Part shown: piece by piece, positions 12,285 through 25,639 of the stretch
How positions within the stretch are numbered: the stretch's first letter is position 1
Layout of the letters: every line of letters begins with the position of its first letter
Assembly (NCBI GenBank): GCA_009617715.1
Contig: VTFK01000242.1
Location: forward strand, 1 to 64,000
Direction of reading: 5' to 3'
DNA length: 64,000 nt
From: Plectrocnemia conspersa
Lineage: Eukaryota; Arthropoda; Insecta; Trichoptera; Polycentropodidae
The notes under the pieces: generated by a model
The model's database searches: none
Told to the model about the DNA's origin: nothing
Seen by the model: the letters and a program-made list of their open reading frames with translations, nothing else
Position numbers and translations under genes: made by a program

Positions 12285-12880
12285 TATAAGAATGGATGGA
12301 TCCCTGTCAGGCGTTTTAAAATATGTATGCTTTCTTAGAAGAATAATATAGAGGTCGGAAGTATTTGAATGTCAAATAATTGCTTAAGATTTTCTTAAAT
12401 ACTTTAATTGGTTTTAACTTTCCTTTGATAATCTAAGAACTACAATAATAATCAGATAAAAAGAAACCGCTCCGCGTAGTAAACAACAAATTGCAAAAAT
12501 CTATGGGGGCTTTTCAAGAGTTACTCCATAAAATTTTTTTTTACGAACTTAAATATCTCTTTTGCTATAATAATTTAAAGATAATTTTGCTCTTTATATT
12601 ATTTATTAATGTTAAAGTAGCAACAGCTATTTTTGAATTTTTTTTACAATCCGGATATGGGAGCCTGAAATTCCTTCTTAGCTCGGCTCTCTGTAAACAA
12701 TCAAAGAAGATCGATCCTTTCTGGTCCTTTGATTATTTGCGTCCATCGTAACAAATCATTATCCTATTTAAGACTGTTCACTTTAACGATCATTCAGTTC
12801 TCTGTTAATTATTAATAATTTCCACTTAGGTAAGTGCGCAAATTTAAACTATTTCAATACTAAATTTAATATTATATTTT
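12285..12880 (+). repeat. Dispersed repeat family R, copy 1, right part
   Basis: Shares a series of landmarks with three other places in the window: TATAAGAATGGATGGATC at the left, GAGGTCGGAAGTATTTGAAT near 12351, CCGCTCCGCGTAG at 12467-12479, a CTCGGCTCTCTGTAA.CAATCAAAG stretch near 12680, and TTAACGATCATTCAG at 12783. The 86-codon frame at 12491-12751 is not preserved in all copies, so I do not regard it as a gene. Family identity unknown. Confidence 0.72.
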
Positions 12881-14200
12881 TATTTATTATATTGCTACTC
12901 TTATATCAAAAGATTATCGTTTTGAAGACGATGACACAAAAACGTAGCTCGCCGACAAATGATCCCAGATGGCGCGTCGCTGAGGGTTTACCCTCTTTCT
13001 GTTTCTAATGGTGCGTTTTATTACTGTTTTTTTATGCATATTTATTAAAATTCCAAATTTTTAATTAAAACTAGTAGACAATTCTATATGCTTCAGCTTT
13101 TATAAAAATATACTTTTATTAAAGCTACGCAATTTTATTGTTAATAGTACATATTGTATCAAAAGTAAATATTAATAAAATAGATATATGATAAAAAATA
13201 AAAAATAATGCTTAATTAAAATGTTCTTAAACTTCCTTAAAATATAAAAAATATGTTTTTCAAGAGCCGAATTCTTTTACTAATATTCACTTTAAAAGTG
13301 ATTTTGCTTATATGTATGCGTTACTATAACACACAAGCGGTTACGAGAAAAAAGGTTGAGAAAGACACTGTAAATGCGATAATGTAAATATCTTGTATTA
13401 TAAAAATGTTTTATTGTATAAATATTTTAACTAAAACTAACTTAACTATTTTAAAAACTACTTAATATTCAGCCGCAAAAAAGTACAAATATCAATTCTA
13501 ATAGTTAGTTAAAATTTTTACATTGGCTAAAAGAGTAAATAATTTATTTAAGTACTTCGCATTAAGAAGTAAAAATTTTAGCATATTTCATTTTTTATAT
13601 ATTAACCAACAAATTTAAATTTAAAAATATGCAAAGATTCTTTGTAATGTTTTTCTTTTTGAGAATAATTTTCCCGAGATCGCAAGAAAATCTCGCACGT
13701 TCTAGCTTTCTTGAAAAGGTCACAACATGACATTTATCAACGTTGAACGATAAACGATTTAACCCAGCTTGATTATTTTTTCTTAGAGGTGAGGAAAAGG
13801 TGATAGATTACATTTAGAACAACAAAATGTAGCATTATTTCGCTATAAGTTATATCATATATTTACATACTATTCAAAATGTATAAAAGAACATATTATT
13901 TTTAATATATGTTACCAATGATAATAAATCAATAATAACTAAGTAAGTTATGAGACACTAGTCTGTAAATCAGTGACATATTTTTTATTAAATATAAATT
14001 ATTATTACAACTTACAATCAATAGATGTCAATAAGCACCATCTAGATTTTATTTTCATTTATTCATACGTAAAATGAGAAAAATCTAGTAAAACCTCTAC
14101 TGTGATATTTTATTAGAACTCTATAATAATCACTAATAGCAGAGTTAATATAGTATTGGACCCAGGCATATCAGGTATTATTTATATTATACCAATTCTC
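12880..14200. other. AT-rich DNA, no gene; short motif shared with 41.5 kb
   Basis: No coding region. At about 12967-12986 the sequence GATGGCGCGTCGCTGAGGGT matches, with one difference, the complement of 41471-41490. The rest is AT-rich. Confidence 0.5.
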
Positions 14201-14640
14201 ACCTTAGTGCAGGTAGAACTTTAGTAGCACGATGCGAGTAAAATAGCGAATTTTTTAATAATTGCCAGACACACCCGAACAACGTTTGCAATTGCCGGCC
14301 TCTACGCCACCGATGATTGAAACGGTAAACTCGAAACGTATTCGACCATCCGCGAATAACATAGAATAAAAAAATGTACACACGAGTATACTCGTGCGAG
14401 GGCGGTCGGCGAGAACGAATGGGTCGTAATGGGTCGGTCGCGGCCGAAATGGCACTTTTATCGTTCGCTTTTATTGCACGCCCCGGTCCGTTTATCCGCG
14501 AACTTTCCCGTCGCAGTTATATCCCTAATTTATGCCGTGGGCAGACAAAGAGACGAATCGATGAAGAATAAGGGATGATTTCGAATTGTCGCATTACGCA
14601 GCGGCGCCCTTTATTGCCCCATATACGACCGACATTATGG
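14200..14640. other. G+C-enriched island
   Basis: A block of elevated G+C containing GGGTCGTAATGGGTCGGTCGC near 14419. Frames of about 60-66 codons are open on both strands without any domain. Probably non-coding; candidate regulatory DNA. Confidence 0.3.
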
Positions 14641-16430
14641 TAATAACGCACAATGGTCAATTCATATTTGTACGAAGTGCCCATAGACTTGATATGAGTA
14701 CTACTCTGATAATAAAATATGTAGATTATTGACTAAAACAAATTAATAAGTGTACATACGTGAGTTATCTAACGATTTAAAAATTCTGAACTTTAGTTAT
14801 GAGCTTCATTTGTATTCCCTCAAAGCACTGTACAAATGTTATATAATTTTAAAGTTGAAATTTCAGTTGCGTTATTACTTTTAAATTGCATCGTACTAAT
14901 GCATAATAAATATAATAGCAACAAATCGGATAATTTTGGTCCAAAACGAGTAGTAAACCAGTTAAAATGTCTCGAAAACTAAGCATTACTATTAGTTTAA
15001 TTATTCTTAGAAATACATGCTTCGATAATGAAAAAAAAAAATATACTAGTTTTATTGTCCTTCTTAAATTGATAATTATCAATTAGCTTAATTGATAATT
15101 ATCAATTAAGGATGATACCGCAAAAACTTAATGAAAGCAAAATATACAAAGTATTATATTATATTCGTTTCTGCACTTTTAAAACAACAGCAACGATCCG
15201 TTTCTTGATCGTGTTGTAATGTGCGAATAAAAGTAGATCCTTTACGATAGCAGATAATGGTATGCCTTTGAATACTTATGGGTTTGAATTCTGTTGTAAC
15301 CATTACTGCTGTAAGTTGTTGTCAAAAAATTAACAAAATGCAATAAAAACTGCATAGTCTGGTCATTGTACTATTAAATCCTAATTCTTTTACATGACAA
15401 TATGCTACTATACAATATTTTATAGCGCAACTAGTTGGACTATAAAATATTTCCTTTTTAACCATCACAAAATACATTATTTCTCATAATGCAATCACCC
15501 AATAACCAAACCCTGAAGCATAGTAAATAATTTAATGAGTTTAATTAGACTTGATGTTGTAAAGCATCACAATTATTTCTCTAAATTTTTTAGAGAAAAA
15601 TACTATACGATGATTTTTTATTTCTGGCAGTGTTTTATGTTAAAAAAAAGATTTTTATTGGTTTACTAAATTCACGCTTTAATTCAGATCAGCTAGTACG
15701 AAAAGGAAAAGAGTTTTTTAATAATTCGAAGAATATAAGTTTTAGAACTAACTTAGTTCCGACTTTCTTAAAAAAAATAAAAGTTTCATATCAAATAAGA
15801 GTCAATGTTTTCATGTAAATGTTATAAATCATATGACAAAATGTTGTCATTTATTGCAAAATACAATTATTTAAATAAATTATACATACATTTAATATTT
15901 TAGTCAGAATTTAAACAATATTGCACAATTTTTTTTTAATAAATTAGTAGTGCGATAAATCGGTACTTGTATGTTTTATTAAATGTTTTACTATTTCGAA
16001 TATTAACTATAATATCATAAATATGCATAAATATTATTATGCATGTTAATGATATTACATTTAATATTAATGATATGCATAAATAAATATTATTATAATA
16101 TCATAAATATACAATGTATTATAAATATATAGAACAATGTAAATAAAACTAAATTTTTAGTAGTTCGTCATTGCAATTGGCAATAATTAATATACTATTT
16201 GTAATTAAAAAACAATTAATAATACTTAAAAGAATAAATTATTTATACAAATCAAATCATTATATTTCAAATGTAAATTAGATTATTATATATTTGTGGC
16301 GAAAAAATGTGTTTTTTTTAAAGATAGTGTACATATGTACAAAAGCATCATTCGTTTTTCATTAATATAGAACTGTCAGACCTTGCATCTAATGTTTAAC
16401 GATAAAATATTTAAAACTATTGTAACGTCA
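14640..16430. other. AT-rich DNA with one large palindrome, no gene
   Basis: No coding region supported. Contains the palindrome at 15067-15107 and AT-rich near-repeats of ATATTATTATG type around 16010-16110. Confidence 0.55.
15067..15107. repeat. Perfect 41-base palindrome made of two palindromic units
   Basis: Arms of 19 bases at 15067-15085 and 15089-15107 are exact reverse complements around a GCT centre. Each arm itself contains the 14-base palindrome TTGATAATTATCAA (15069-15082 and 15092-15105). It can form a cruciform or hairpin. Use unknown. Confidence 0.9.
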
Positions 16431-16600
16431 AAGTGGGTGCTGAGTGGGTAGCAAATAACGGCCGTTGAATAATACAACGGCCTGAGTTACGACAATCCGC
16501 TTTGTTGCTGCGATGCGTTATTGATGAAGCCGAGGGTTGACAACAGCTGCATTAGAGGTGGCATTCCAATAGAGCAAAAAATAATGAGATCTGGTAATGG
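16430..16600. other. G+C-enriched island with small hairpin
   Basis: Contains GGCCGTTG (16460-16467) and CAACGGCC (16475-16482), a perfect 8-bp stem with a 7-base loop. The block continues with TGCTGCGATGCGTTATTGATG. No ORF. Candidate regulatory DNA. Confidence 0.35.
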
Positions 16601-16939
16601 CCCTACATTGCTTTAATATCTTTATTAAATTTCATTCATAAAAAATATTTGGCAAAAGTATAGAAATAACCTATAATTTGAATTCTATCATATATGTTTC
16701 TGAATAACTATGTTTACTTCATGAAATTTTAAAAGCAATTACGATAGATGTAGACTTAATAGCTTTTAGATATTCATTTTTAGCGTTAACATAATGTAAA
16801 TTGACACGAAGGGTTCTATTTTCCAGTAGGTCATATTGAAGTAAGGTGACTCAAGTTTAGATTCTAGACGTATAGACGTCGCATTAGAACTAAACTATGA
16901 TTTTATATTATTAGCATTAATTGTTTAACGATTAATGGA

Positions 16940-17130
16940 AATCAATCTCCATAAAGAATTTAAATCATTCTTTAGAGTCCGCAACAGATCAAATGCATTT
17001 AAAAAAATTAAATCATCTGCATATAGAATACAACTTTGATTTTAAACTGCCGTGTTTATGTCATAATTAAACAACCTCAAAGAGCAGCGGGTCCAGGTTT
17101 AATCCTTGAGGAATCCTCGAAGGAAGAATG
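16940..17130 (-). mobile_element. LINE fragment, second copy of the 50.6-51.9 kb element
   Basis: About 190 bases aligning by eye to 51460-51660, in the same orientation. Shared runs include AGTCCGCAACAGATC (about 16976) and CCTTGAGGAA (about 17103). On the minus strand this covers the reverse transcriptase stretch from around the GVPQGS motif through the YADDLK region, now with stops and small deletions. It is a degraded internal fragment of the same family. Confidence 0.82.
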
Positions 17131-18230
17131 AAAACTAATGGACATTGAAAAAGCACTAAGTCATACTTAGCGATTTTTAAACCGAAATACACCAAAATAG
17201 TAATTTGTGATAAAATAAAATAATATCGTGCTGAATGAGCTTCTAAATTTTATTAGACAATCACCGCTCAAATAAATAAAATAAAACACTGCCCTTTTAT
17301 AGGGCATTTTAGATTTATTCAAGTAGTTGTTTTTTATCATTTCAGCACGCAACCATATGTTGCGATTATGACTTTTAAAAAATGTGATGTTATTAAGTAT
17401 TAAGTGTGTTATTCAATCACTGTTAATTTTAAACTTTAATTATTAGGATAATTTAGTTATTATATAAATTTATTAAGTTTAAAAATATAAATAGTACAAA
17501 ATTTCTGAAACTTAAATAAAATATAGAGTATTTGCATAAGACAAAATATTTTTTTTCATATTTTGTATATGTACAGTAGATATTTTTGTAACTTAATGAT
17601 TTTAAGCAAATATGATTAAATTGTAACTAATGAGTTTAAAGTGATTTGTAAAAATAGTTACTAGTATTTAATTTGTATTTCCTTCACAATTTTATTCCAT
17701 TTTTAATTTTCTTGATTTGTTGTAACCTTAATTTGTTAACAACAAAATATAATATTATATAGGTGTATTATGACTGTTTCTTCTTACATTGTGTATATAA
17801 ATATAATATATGTTGCCAGTCAATATAAATGCTAAAATGCTAAAACTCTTTTATTTGCTATAAATTTAGAATATAAATTACGTATATCTAGCGAAAATTT
17901 AGTCAACTGATGAAAATTAGAATATTCTTTGGTCCGGGAAACACAACTTATATACTTACATAAATATAACATTTATAAGATATAAAGTTATATACCAGAC
18001 TTTTGATATATGAGTTTTCTTATGAAGAAAAAATCGCATTTGAATATAAAAAGTTTAAGAATATATTTATTCTATGAAAAGAATAAGAAATTAACAAGTT
18101 TTTGTTACAGTATAATTTAATAAAGAATATTTTATTATATGACACAGTGTAAAATAATCCTAGTCCTTATTTCCCCTGCTTTATCCGTCAATCAAGCTTG
18201 TCCTGATTACGATTTACAATACGCTTAGCA
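17130..18230. other. AT-rich DNA, nothing recognised
   Basis: No ORF with a recognisable product, no repeat ends. The minus frame at 17167-17352 is noise. Confidence 0.55.
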
Positions 18231-18239
18231 TAAATATGT

Positions 18240-18780
18240 ATACGTGACTTAACGTTGTTGTTTTTATTTTCTCCTTAAAAAACCCTTTTCACCCTGGCCT
18301 CGGTTATTTCACAAGAAAGGGGATCTTTTGTACAATTTTTCCTGTCGGGGATTATCTTTGAATATATGCTACGGCAGGAGGATATAAACGTACTATAATA
18401 GTATACGTATGATTATTATCCTTTATACCTGAGAGGGTATAATGATGGGCTTAGGAAACAATAACGTCATTTTTTATACTTATTGAGATAATATTTTTTT
18501 ATATGTACACATAGAGGAGTAGAAAAAAACAGACGATAAGCGATCTTTAGGCGTAATAAAATATGTAACGATCGCTGTAATCTTACGTAGCTCGGATGGT
18601 ATCTGCGGTACTACACGCATAAACGAATGTTTGTGCGAGTTTGCGGTTTTGACGTTCATTTAATTACATATGTGGGTCATTGGGATTGTTTGAATGGAAA
18701 AAAGCTCCATCACGATTGACAGGGGGGGGGTCTCATGGGAGGTTCTCGACGGCCATTATAACGGCCGTTACGTGAGTTGA
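18240..18780. other. Moderately G+C-enriched stretch
   Basis: Includes CACCCTGGCCTCGG near 18290, a run of eight G at 18722-18729 and GGCCATTATAACGGCCGTTACG near 18751. No ORF. Candidate non-coding regulatory DNA. Confidence 0.25.
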
Positions 18781-20340
18781 GTTAATCTATTGTTCATACT
18801 AGTTTAATACATATAGTACGATTATGTACGCATTATATGATGAATTCGACATCCAAAACTATTCAAAGATCAATAAAGGCATTCGAGTAGTTTCACATTA
18901 CAAAATAAGGCGATGTTTGAAGTTATTCCTATAAAAAAAAAAATCAATTTCATACTATTTTTTTTCACAGTAATTAGAGTTGTGCAATTGTATCATGGGC
19001 AGCAATTTCCAATTATAGTTCAGAGAGCGCTTAAGAGAAATATATCAATGCTATTAGCCGGTTGACTATGTACAAATTGTGCATTTGGTTAAATATTCAA
19101 CTATCCGTACACTAGATAATGCTGCAGTAAATGCAGTTATTGACAACAATCCCAGCTTGTCAACAATAGCTTTAAAGTCAGCTGTCAGTCGATAGAGTAT
19201 TTTAAGAGCCATAATTTATTTTTAAGAATGGTTCAACTTTAAATCCATTTAAATATAATGGAGTACCTTTAAAATATACCGTGAAATAATTCAATAAATT
19301 ATATTAATGTAATCTTATATTTGTAATGGCAAAACTTCCAAAAAAATATTAATTTTACTAAAAAATCAATTTTTTAATTCGTCATCACGATAGACCAGTT
19401 GTATTTACTATTTATGCTAGTAAAAAATAATTAAAGCAGCATAAAAAAACAGTAAATTATTTTTCAAAATCCAAGTAATGTACGAATCCTCTTCTTGGTG
19501 AATTCCGTTCTTTCGAGCGAATGACAAAAATGGGTCGTTTTGTTTTCATACACGGAAATTAGCATTAACAAATATTGATTCGCCCCTTCGGCAAAAGCGC
19601 GGGCGTATATATTGGCTCGGTAGGGTTTTGATATCTCAACGAGGAAAATTGATATTTACATATCATTCGAATTTCACAATCCCGTCGCGAGCTCGTTTTA
19701 ACGTTTTAGAAATCAATAGGGTATTTTGAGAGGGCAATATGTTACATTTTTTTACATAATTTCAATATAAAATAAATCAGGAAACCTCGTATTTGGCTAT
19801 GATATAAATATGTACATTTACATACATTAAAATATTTATTAATAATGTTTTTGTTTATAATATATGATATGTTGTGAGAAAATAGCGTAATAAACTGCGT
19901 GTATATGATATTATAACATAATATAAACGTTGACAATGAACAGTCCCAAAGAGGGTAATATAGTTTAATGTCGAGTAAATTAGTTCATCCGACATGAAGA
20001 GTTTGTTTATTTGTTGTTTATTGGTCCCTTTGTTGTAGAACAGCTTCATTCTTTGCAGCTGTGAGTTTAAATTATAACATATTATTTTCTTAATTCACAT
20101 TTGCACTGAGCAATTTAAGCAAGCAATTTTTAAATACAAGATTTAAAAACTCAACAATATAAAAGTATTAATATATACAGGACTGAAAGTATTGGAATAG
20201 AATTATATATTTACTTTTCGTTTTTTTTTATTTCTGTATAGGAATCGCTGATAAAATATTTATTTCAATTAAAATGAAACCTCATTCATTTTTTTATTTT
20301 TATTATCTCTCGCCTATGTACTGATTCATATTTTTAAATC
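18780..20340. other. AT-rich DNA with a G+C-enriched block at 19490-19740
   Basis: The block at 19490-19740 contains CAAAAATGGGTCGTTTTGT (19525-19543), found again at 23040-23058. It also has GCGCGGGCG near 19597. No coding region is supported; the minus frames at 19742-20049 overlap each other and are AT-rich noise. Confidence 0.4.
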
Positions 20341-20640
20341 ACACATCTGTCTGAGCATATTCCGCATGTCGCAGGTCATCGTCCATGGGGCTTAGTCAGG
20401 CTGTTTTCTCGGGGCTTTTAGGAGCTCTACAAGGGGATCTGGCGTGCGGTGCGACCTGGTCCCGAAACCGAGGACCCTCATCAAGGTGGACCCCGTTAAA
20501 TTCGGTCCTTCGCCAAATGTGTTTCAGATTGTGGCGCTGTTAATGCGTCCGTGGTATCACAGGATCACCAAGGATTTTTGCGCATTTTTTCACGAAAATA
20601 AATATCACCTCCCCCAATAGGCGAAATGGCGCTTTGTATA
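20340..20640. other. G+C-rich island
   Basis: About 300 bases with strong G+C content, for example GATCTGGCGTGCGGTGCGAC near 20436. I looked for a splice-bounded exon of the Sidestep gene here and did not find one with Ig motifs. Probably non-coding; its function cannot be read from the sequence. Confidence 0.32.
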
Positions 20641-22740
20641 CAAAAGGATTCAATTACCAAGTTTTGATCTTGCTGTCGAGTGTTTTCCGTTGACATGACA
20701 ACAATACAGGTGTCCTATTAAACTATCCAATTACATCAAAGTATACATACGCATAGATACAGAGATATATAGCTACTTCTTTATTATAAATTTCACTCGT
20801 TGTTCAGATTTTTGAATACTTAAAAAAAGTCCTCAATATTTTAATATTAATATTATATTATACAAATTACTTTATTAAGAAAAACACAAAAAAAATGCAA
20901 AACATAATTGAAAATCATTCTAGATCAAATTTATAAACACTAGTACTTTTCGAAACGCCTTAATTTTATTTATTATGGAAATAGTACACTTTTTTTTAAA
21001 AGTTTTAAGCTCTAAAATCTAAGATTTTCATATTTATTATTATGTAAATTAAAAAAGCTAATTATTTTTTAAAAAAACTTTTAATATATCAGTTATTTTC
21101 TATAATACTTTTATATGTTGATATTATATTAATGTTAAGAATCTACTGTTATAACTTATTTTACGCTACAATATGTTTTATCATTTTTATAGCCCCAAAA
21201 ATTGATTTAAATATTAAATTTTGTAAAGCAATAATTTTTATACAATAGTTAAATTACCAGTAACTTTTAGTTAAAAGCATGTTTTATTATTTTTTATGAT
21301 GGGTTTTGTCTTTCTTACGACTATATTTGACAACAAAGTTATAAAAAATATTTTTATGATGCTAAACTTGATTAAAATTATTAACTAAAAAATATTTAAT
21401 AACTAAATCATTATATCATATTTACAGCTAGTATATTATTGACAAAAAAAAATGCTAAGCATTCTACAATATAGTACACTTATGTATAAAAAAATCAAAA
21501 GCCAAATTTAAATTTAGCGCATATTTAAAAACTATAAAAAAAATTCTCAATTAACTCGAGTGACTAGTGCGGCTCCAACCTCCATGGTCCTTTATACGCC
21601 TTGTTTCAAAAAATTATCTATTTATTTAAATTTCTAATAGTTAACTGACAAACAGTCGCAAACCGTATACTTTAAAAGCGGTATTCTTTATATTTCCCGA
21701 AAGTTACTTCTATGCCTGCTGTAAATTTTCTTTTGACATTCTAGAAAATACGTCTCTGATCAAAAAGTTTGTAAAATAATAAATTAATTATTTTTCTTTC
21801 AACGCCCTCATCGGTCAATATTTCGGACAGCATATTAGATTCGAATCCATCTAACGTTATAGTTAATAATATATTTTAAAAGATAAGTTTGTTTAATATA
21901 TAGGTATTGGATATAATTAATAGTTGATTTTAATCAAATAAATTTACATTGGAAAATATGTGGAAGTGATAATGAATGAGTTCAAAATATATTAATAATT
22001 AAATTAAGGGTATAGGCTACATAGTCTTTGAATTTAACTATGATTTTAAATATATAATAAAAATAAGAATGAAAACAATTAAAAATAAATATAGTATTCC
22101 AAAGCGATAATTTTTACAGATTCATAATAATTTACATATAATGAAAATCCATACATAGATATCATAGTATTTATTTTTAAAGTAGATAAAAAATTACTAC
22201 CAGAATTTAAAAATGTGTCCACATTTAAATAACTATTGTAGAAATAATATTGAATTAGCAACAAAATATTGTGAAAAATTAGTAATTTAAGATAAATAAA
22301 TTATTTCCTGATCTATATTTAGTATAAATTTGAACTCATTGATCCAATCAACATAGAGTGAATAGATAAATGAAAGATTAATATTTCTACAATTTTTTTA
22401 AATTTGTACTTCTAAATCCTGAGATTGTCCTGTTGAAAATGTGTAAAATTTACCTTCTCTAATTTTTATTTACAAATCGGTATTTATTATTGCGCCTATT
22501 AAGATAATATTTAAGCAAGAATTTTCATTTTGTATAAGTATTTAATTGTGCCAATAAATCATGACACATAGACAATTTTCTTATTAAAAGATAACAACTT
22601 TTTGTGGCTGTCGAAAGTTTTCGTAAGATTTATGGAAATTTATAAGACACGTATTTAATTTTGCATGGGTAATATTTAATTTATTTAATTTAAAAAATAC
22701 CATTACTCAAGCGTTATTTACAGTACATATATTTATTATG
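20640..22740. other. AT-rich DNA, nothing recognised
   Basis: Two kilobases of AT-rich sequence with no supported gene or transposon. The minus frame at 22079-22264 is compositional noise. Confidence 0.55.
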
Positions 22741-23070
22741 TACATGTTTGAGGTGTAAACGGCTGCGCTTGGTTCACTCTAAGAATCATGTTTTTATTTT
22801 ACGAGAAAGAAAATATTCTCCCCCTTTCGATATATTCGTGCTTGTGTCACCAGAATAATAACATGTAGTGTTTTATAAGCTTATTACGTCGCGAGGGTAA
22901 GTAGGCTTTCAGGCCAAAGCAAACCGGTCCAGGCCAGAGCTTATGTCAAACATGCCAAGTAATCCTTGGGTACCTGGCGTCGTGTTCTCACGGCCTCCAG
23001 CACACGTGTCCGATGACCAAAATCTTACTGTCATACAACCAAAAATGGGTCGTTTTGTCTTTACATGACA
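22740..23070. other. G+C-enriched island carrying a repeated 19-base motif
   Basis: Contains CAAAAATGGGTCGTTTTGT at 23040-23058, identical to 19525-19543. It also contains CAGGCCAAAGCAAACC and CCAGGCCAGAGC in tandem near 22910-22940. The 71-codon minus frame (22909-23124) has no domain I recognise. Candidate regulatory DNA. Confidence 0.35.
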
Positions 23071-24690
23071 GAAAATAATAATAATAAATAGTAATATGTT
23101 ACAATACACATAGAACTGGGCCATTTTATATTTTAATTTTCATGATAAAATTCATTGTTTTTGCTGTCAAACTCAAAATCCTTTAAATTATTTTAAATGC
23201 GAGTTATGCTCTTTACATTACCATTTGTTTCAGTTCATAAGTTTTCCTGTACATGCATGGTTTATTTATTTTATATTTATAATCTATGTATTTTACTTGA
23301 ATTTAAATTAAAAAAATCTAGAAGATACTGATTACTAATTTGTAATCTGCTATTACTTTTTATACAAATATAGTCAAGAACCTTAAACATTTAATTAAAT
23401 GTACCCTCTTTAATGTGTTATAATATTTTAATATATTCAGTGTATAATCTAATTAATAGTTTCGCATAATAATTATTTTTTAATTTATTTAAATTAACAA
23501 TAACATTATGGAATTAGATTTAGAAAATAATGTTTTATCTTAATTAACTTGGATACCACCAGAGGTTGATTACAAATTGCGATGTTTTGTCAAATTTATT
23601 ACGTACTTTTTTATATTAATAATACTAATAAATTACAACAAAAAAAATATAATTAAAGAAAAAGAGTACTTTCACGTGATGTTACAGCAAAATTTTCCGA
23701 CCCATATTATATATTCTGATAAACTATAAAATACGATATTTTACTTTAACAGCACAAAAAAATACACTGAAAAATGTATTTTGTATGCATGTCTAGATCA
23801 CAATGCGCTCACTGTGAATACCTAGTTGAGGGCAAAAGAATACTATCCAACATAGTTGTCCGATACTACTGTTCTTGCATGTATTATATACTTCAAACAA
23901 TAGGCAAGCTGTGGTAAATAGTTGGCACACAAAAACGAAGTTCTTCTAGAATCTTTAGATTATCTTTATTCTTTTTCAGTAGCTTGAAAATATGATTTTT
24001 TAAAACCCAATAACGCGACTCAGTGTTATCATATCCCATATGATCATACATTTATATTTTATGTCACAGAATTGGAAAAATGGCAAATTCGTTGCTACTG
24101 ATCTTAATAATTCGGGGAGTTGGTTCAGTTCGTATGTGACAATGCACACCTGTTGAAGCGATTTGTGTCTGTCTTTTTACCATGTTTTCAATTTTTAGTT
24201 ATATGTGTATGTGTGTGTGAGGCTGCATTTATGTATTTGTATGTAGGTACATATATATATATATGGTATTACATATATAAATATTTGTATGCATTTTTTA
24301 AATTTTAATATATTTCATGCATTTCGCCATTGTGACGCATTAGGTTATCCTTTTAGGTCTAATGGTACCTTAATTTTAATAAATTAATTAATTAAATAAA
24401 TACGCAAAAATGATTAATCACTTCGTAATTTCCCATTCTTAGAAAAAAATTGTCAATGGCAAGTTAAAAAACAAATAACAGTGCTTTATTTCTTAAATTT
24501 TACTAGCTGGAATTATATCAAAATCTGTCTTTAATTTTCCAGAACCATACTGTGAGTTTAAAATAGTGAGACTATTGATCGATAGATATATGTATTGACA
24601 CTTATAATTCATAAAAATATCGTAATAAATAATTAAAGGTGTCTTAGTTAAATCAAATGCTTCTTTCTAAAAAATATTTTTCGAGATTTT
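23070..24690. other. AT-rich DNA, nothing recognised
   Basis: No gene supported. A short GT/TA-rich low-complexity tract lies near 24200-24270. Confidence 0.55.
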
Positions 24691-25350
24691 CTTATAAAAA
24701 ATCTAAAATCATATAAAATTCTCATTTCCCGAGAAATTTGCTGATTTCTCAAAAAAAAATTACAACCTATTTTGCAAAACATGAAATTTATTCAAATATT
24801 TTTTAATGATTTATTAATGCTGAATTTTTTACTCTGCTATTGTATGTTTTTTGGAAGCTTTTATTAAATGTCAGAAATATCTGAATAGTAAAATTTTGCT
24901 TACGATTTTCCAAACTACTTTAATCATCCTTTGCTTTGATAATCTAAAAACTACCGATAATAATCGGATAAAAAAACCGCTCCGCGTAGAGATCGGCAGA
25001 TTGCAAAAATATATGGGGGCTTTCCAGAGTTATATCCATAAAATTTGCCAGTTGGCGAACTTAAATCTTGTTTTTTTTAAAATACTGAAATATGAAAAAG
25101 AAGATTTAGCCATTATTGACTACTCTGTAATTAATTGAAGAAAAATTAATCAGTTCTGGTCCTTCAATTATAATAAATCATCGTCCTGTTAAGGTTCGGT
25201 CTCCTTAACGATCATCCAATTCTTTGTTTATTTATGATATGAATGTATCTACATTAGAATAGTGTATTTCTATAATCACATACTATATAGTACGTATATT
25301 TTTTATTTAATAAAATTTCTTTAGAATTTTCGATAAATGAAAAACATTGA
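24690..25350 (+). repeat. Dispersed repeat family R, copy 2
   Basis: Shares CCGCTCCGCGTAG (24977-24989), the following TTGCAAAAAT.TATGGGGGCTTT stretch, and TTAACGATCATCCAA (25205-25219) with the other copies, in the same order and orientation. Here the middle is about 90 bases shorter than in copy 1, and the TATA-like box seen in copies 3 and 4 is lost. The 95-codon frame at 24851-25138 runs through it but is not conserved. Ends are approximate. Confidence 0.72.
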
Positions 25351-25639
25351 GAAACCAGAATGACTAGCTTTGTTATAATAGCAGCATAAAAGAAAGATCC
25401 AGCCATTTATTGCTGTTGTTGCTTGTTGCTTGCTATTGGTGTATTATCTTTGATAACCGTTAGTTATGTATCTATAGGTTAATTTTTATCTTCTAGCACA
25501 TACAATGATATATTTATTACAAATTATCGACATATATTGAAATAATATAAACCCCTTTCTAACACCTTTTTATATTTGAAAGGATACCTTGAAAATATTT
25601 ATTATACAAATATTCTTTTGGTAAAATGTCTAAATAATA

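Noticed and set aside
12491..12751. 86-codon frame inside repeat copy 1, and the 95-codon frame in copy 2
   Set aside because: They share only the repeat's nucleotide similarity; the frames are not preserved in copies 3 and 4.
20340..20640. Candidate upstream Ig exon of the receptor
   Set aside because: G+C-rich, but no Cys/Trp Ig pattern bounded by phase-1 splice sites on the plus strand.
21835..21865. B-box-like GATTCGAATCC suggesting a tRNA
   Set aside because: No A box at a proper distance and no cloverleaf.
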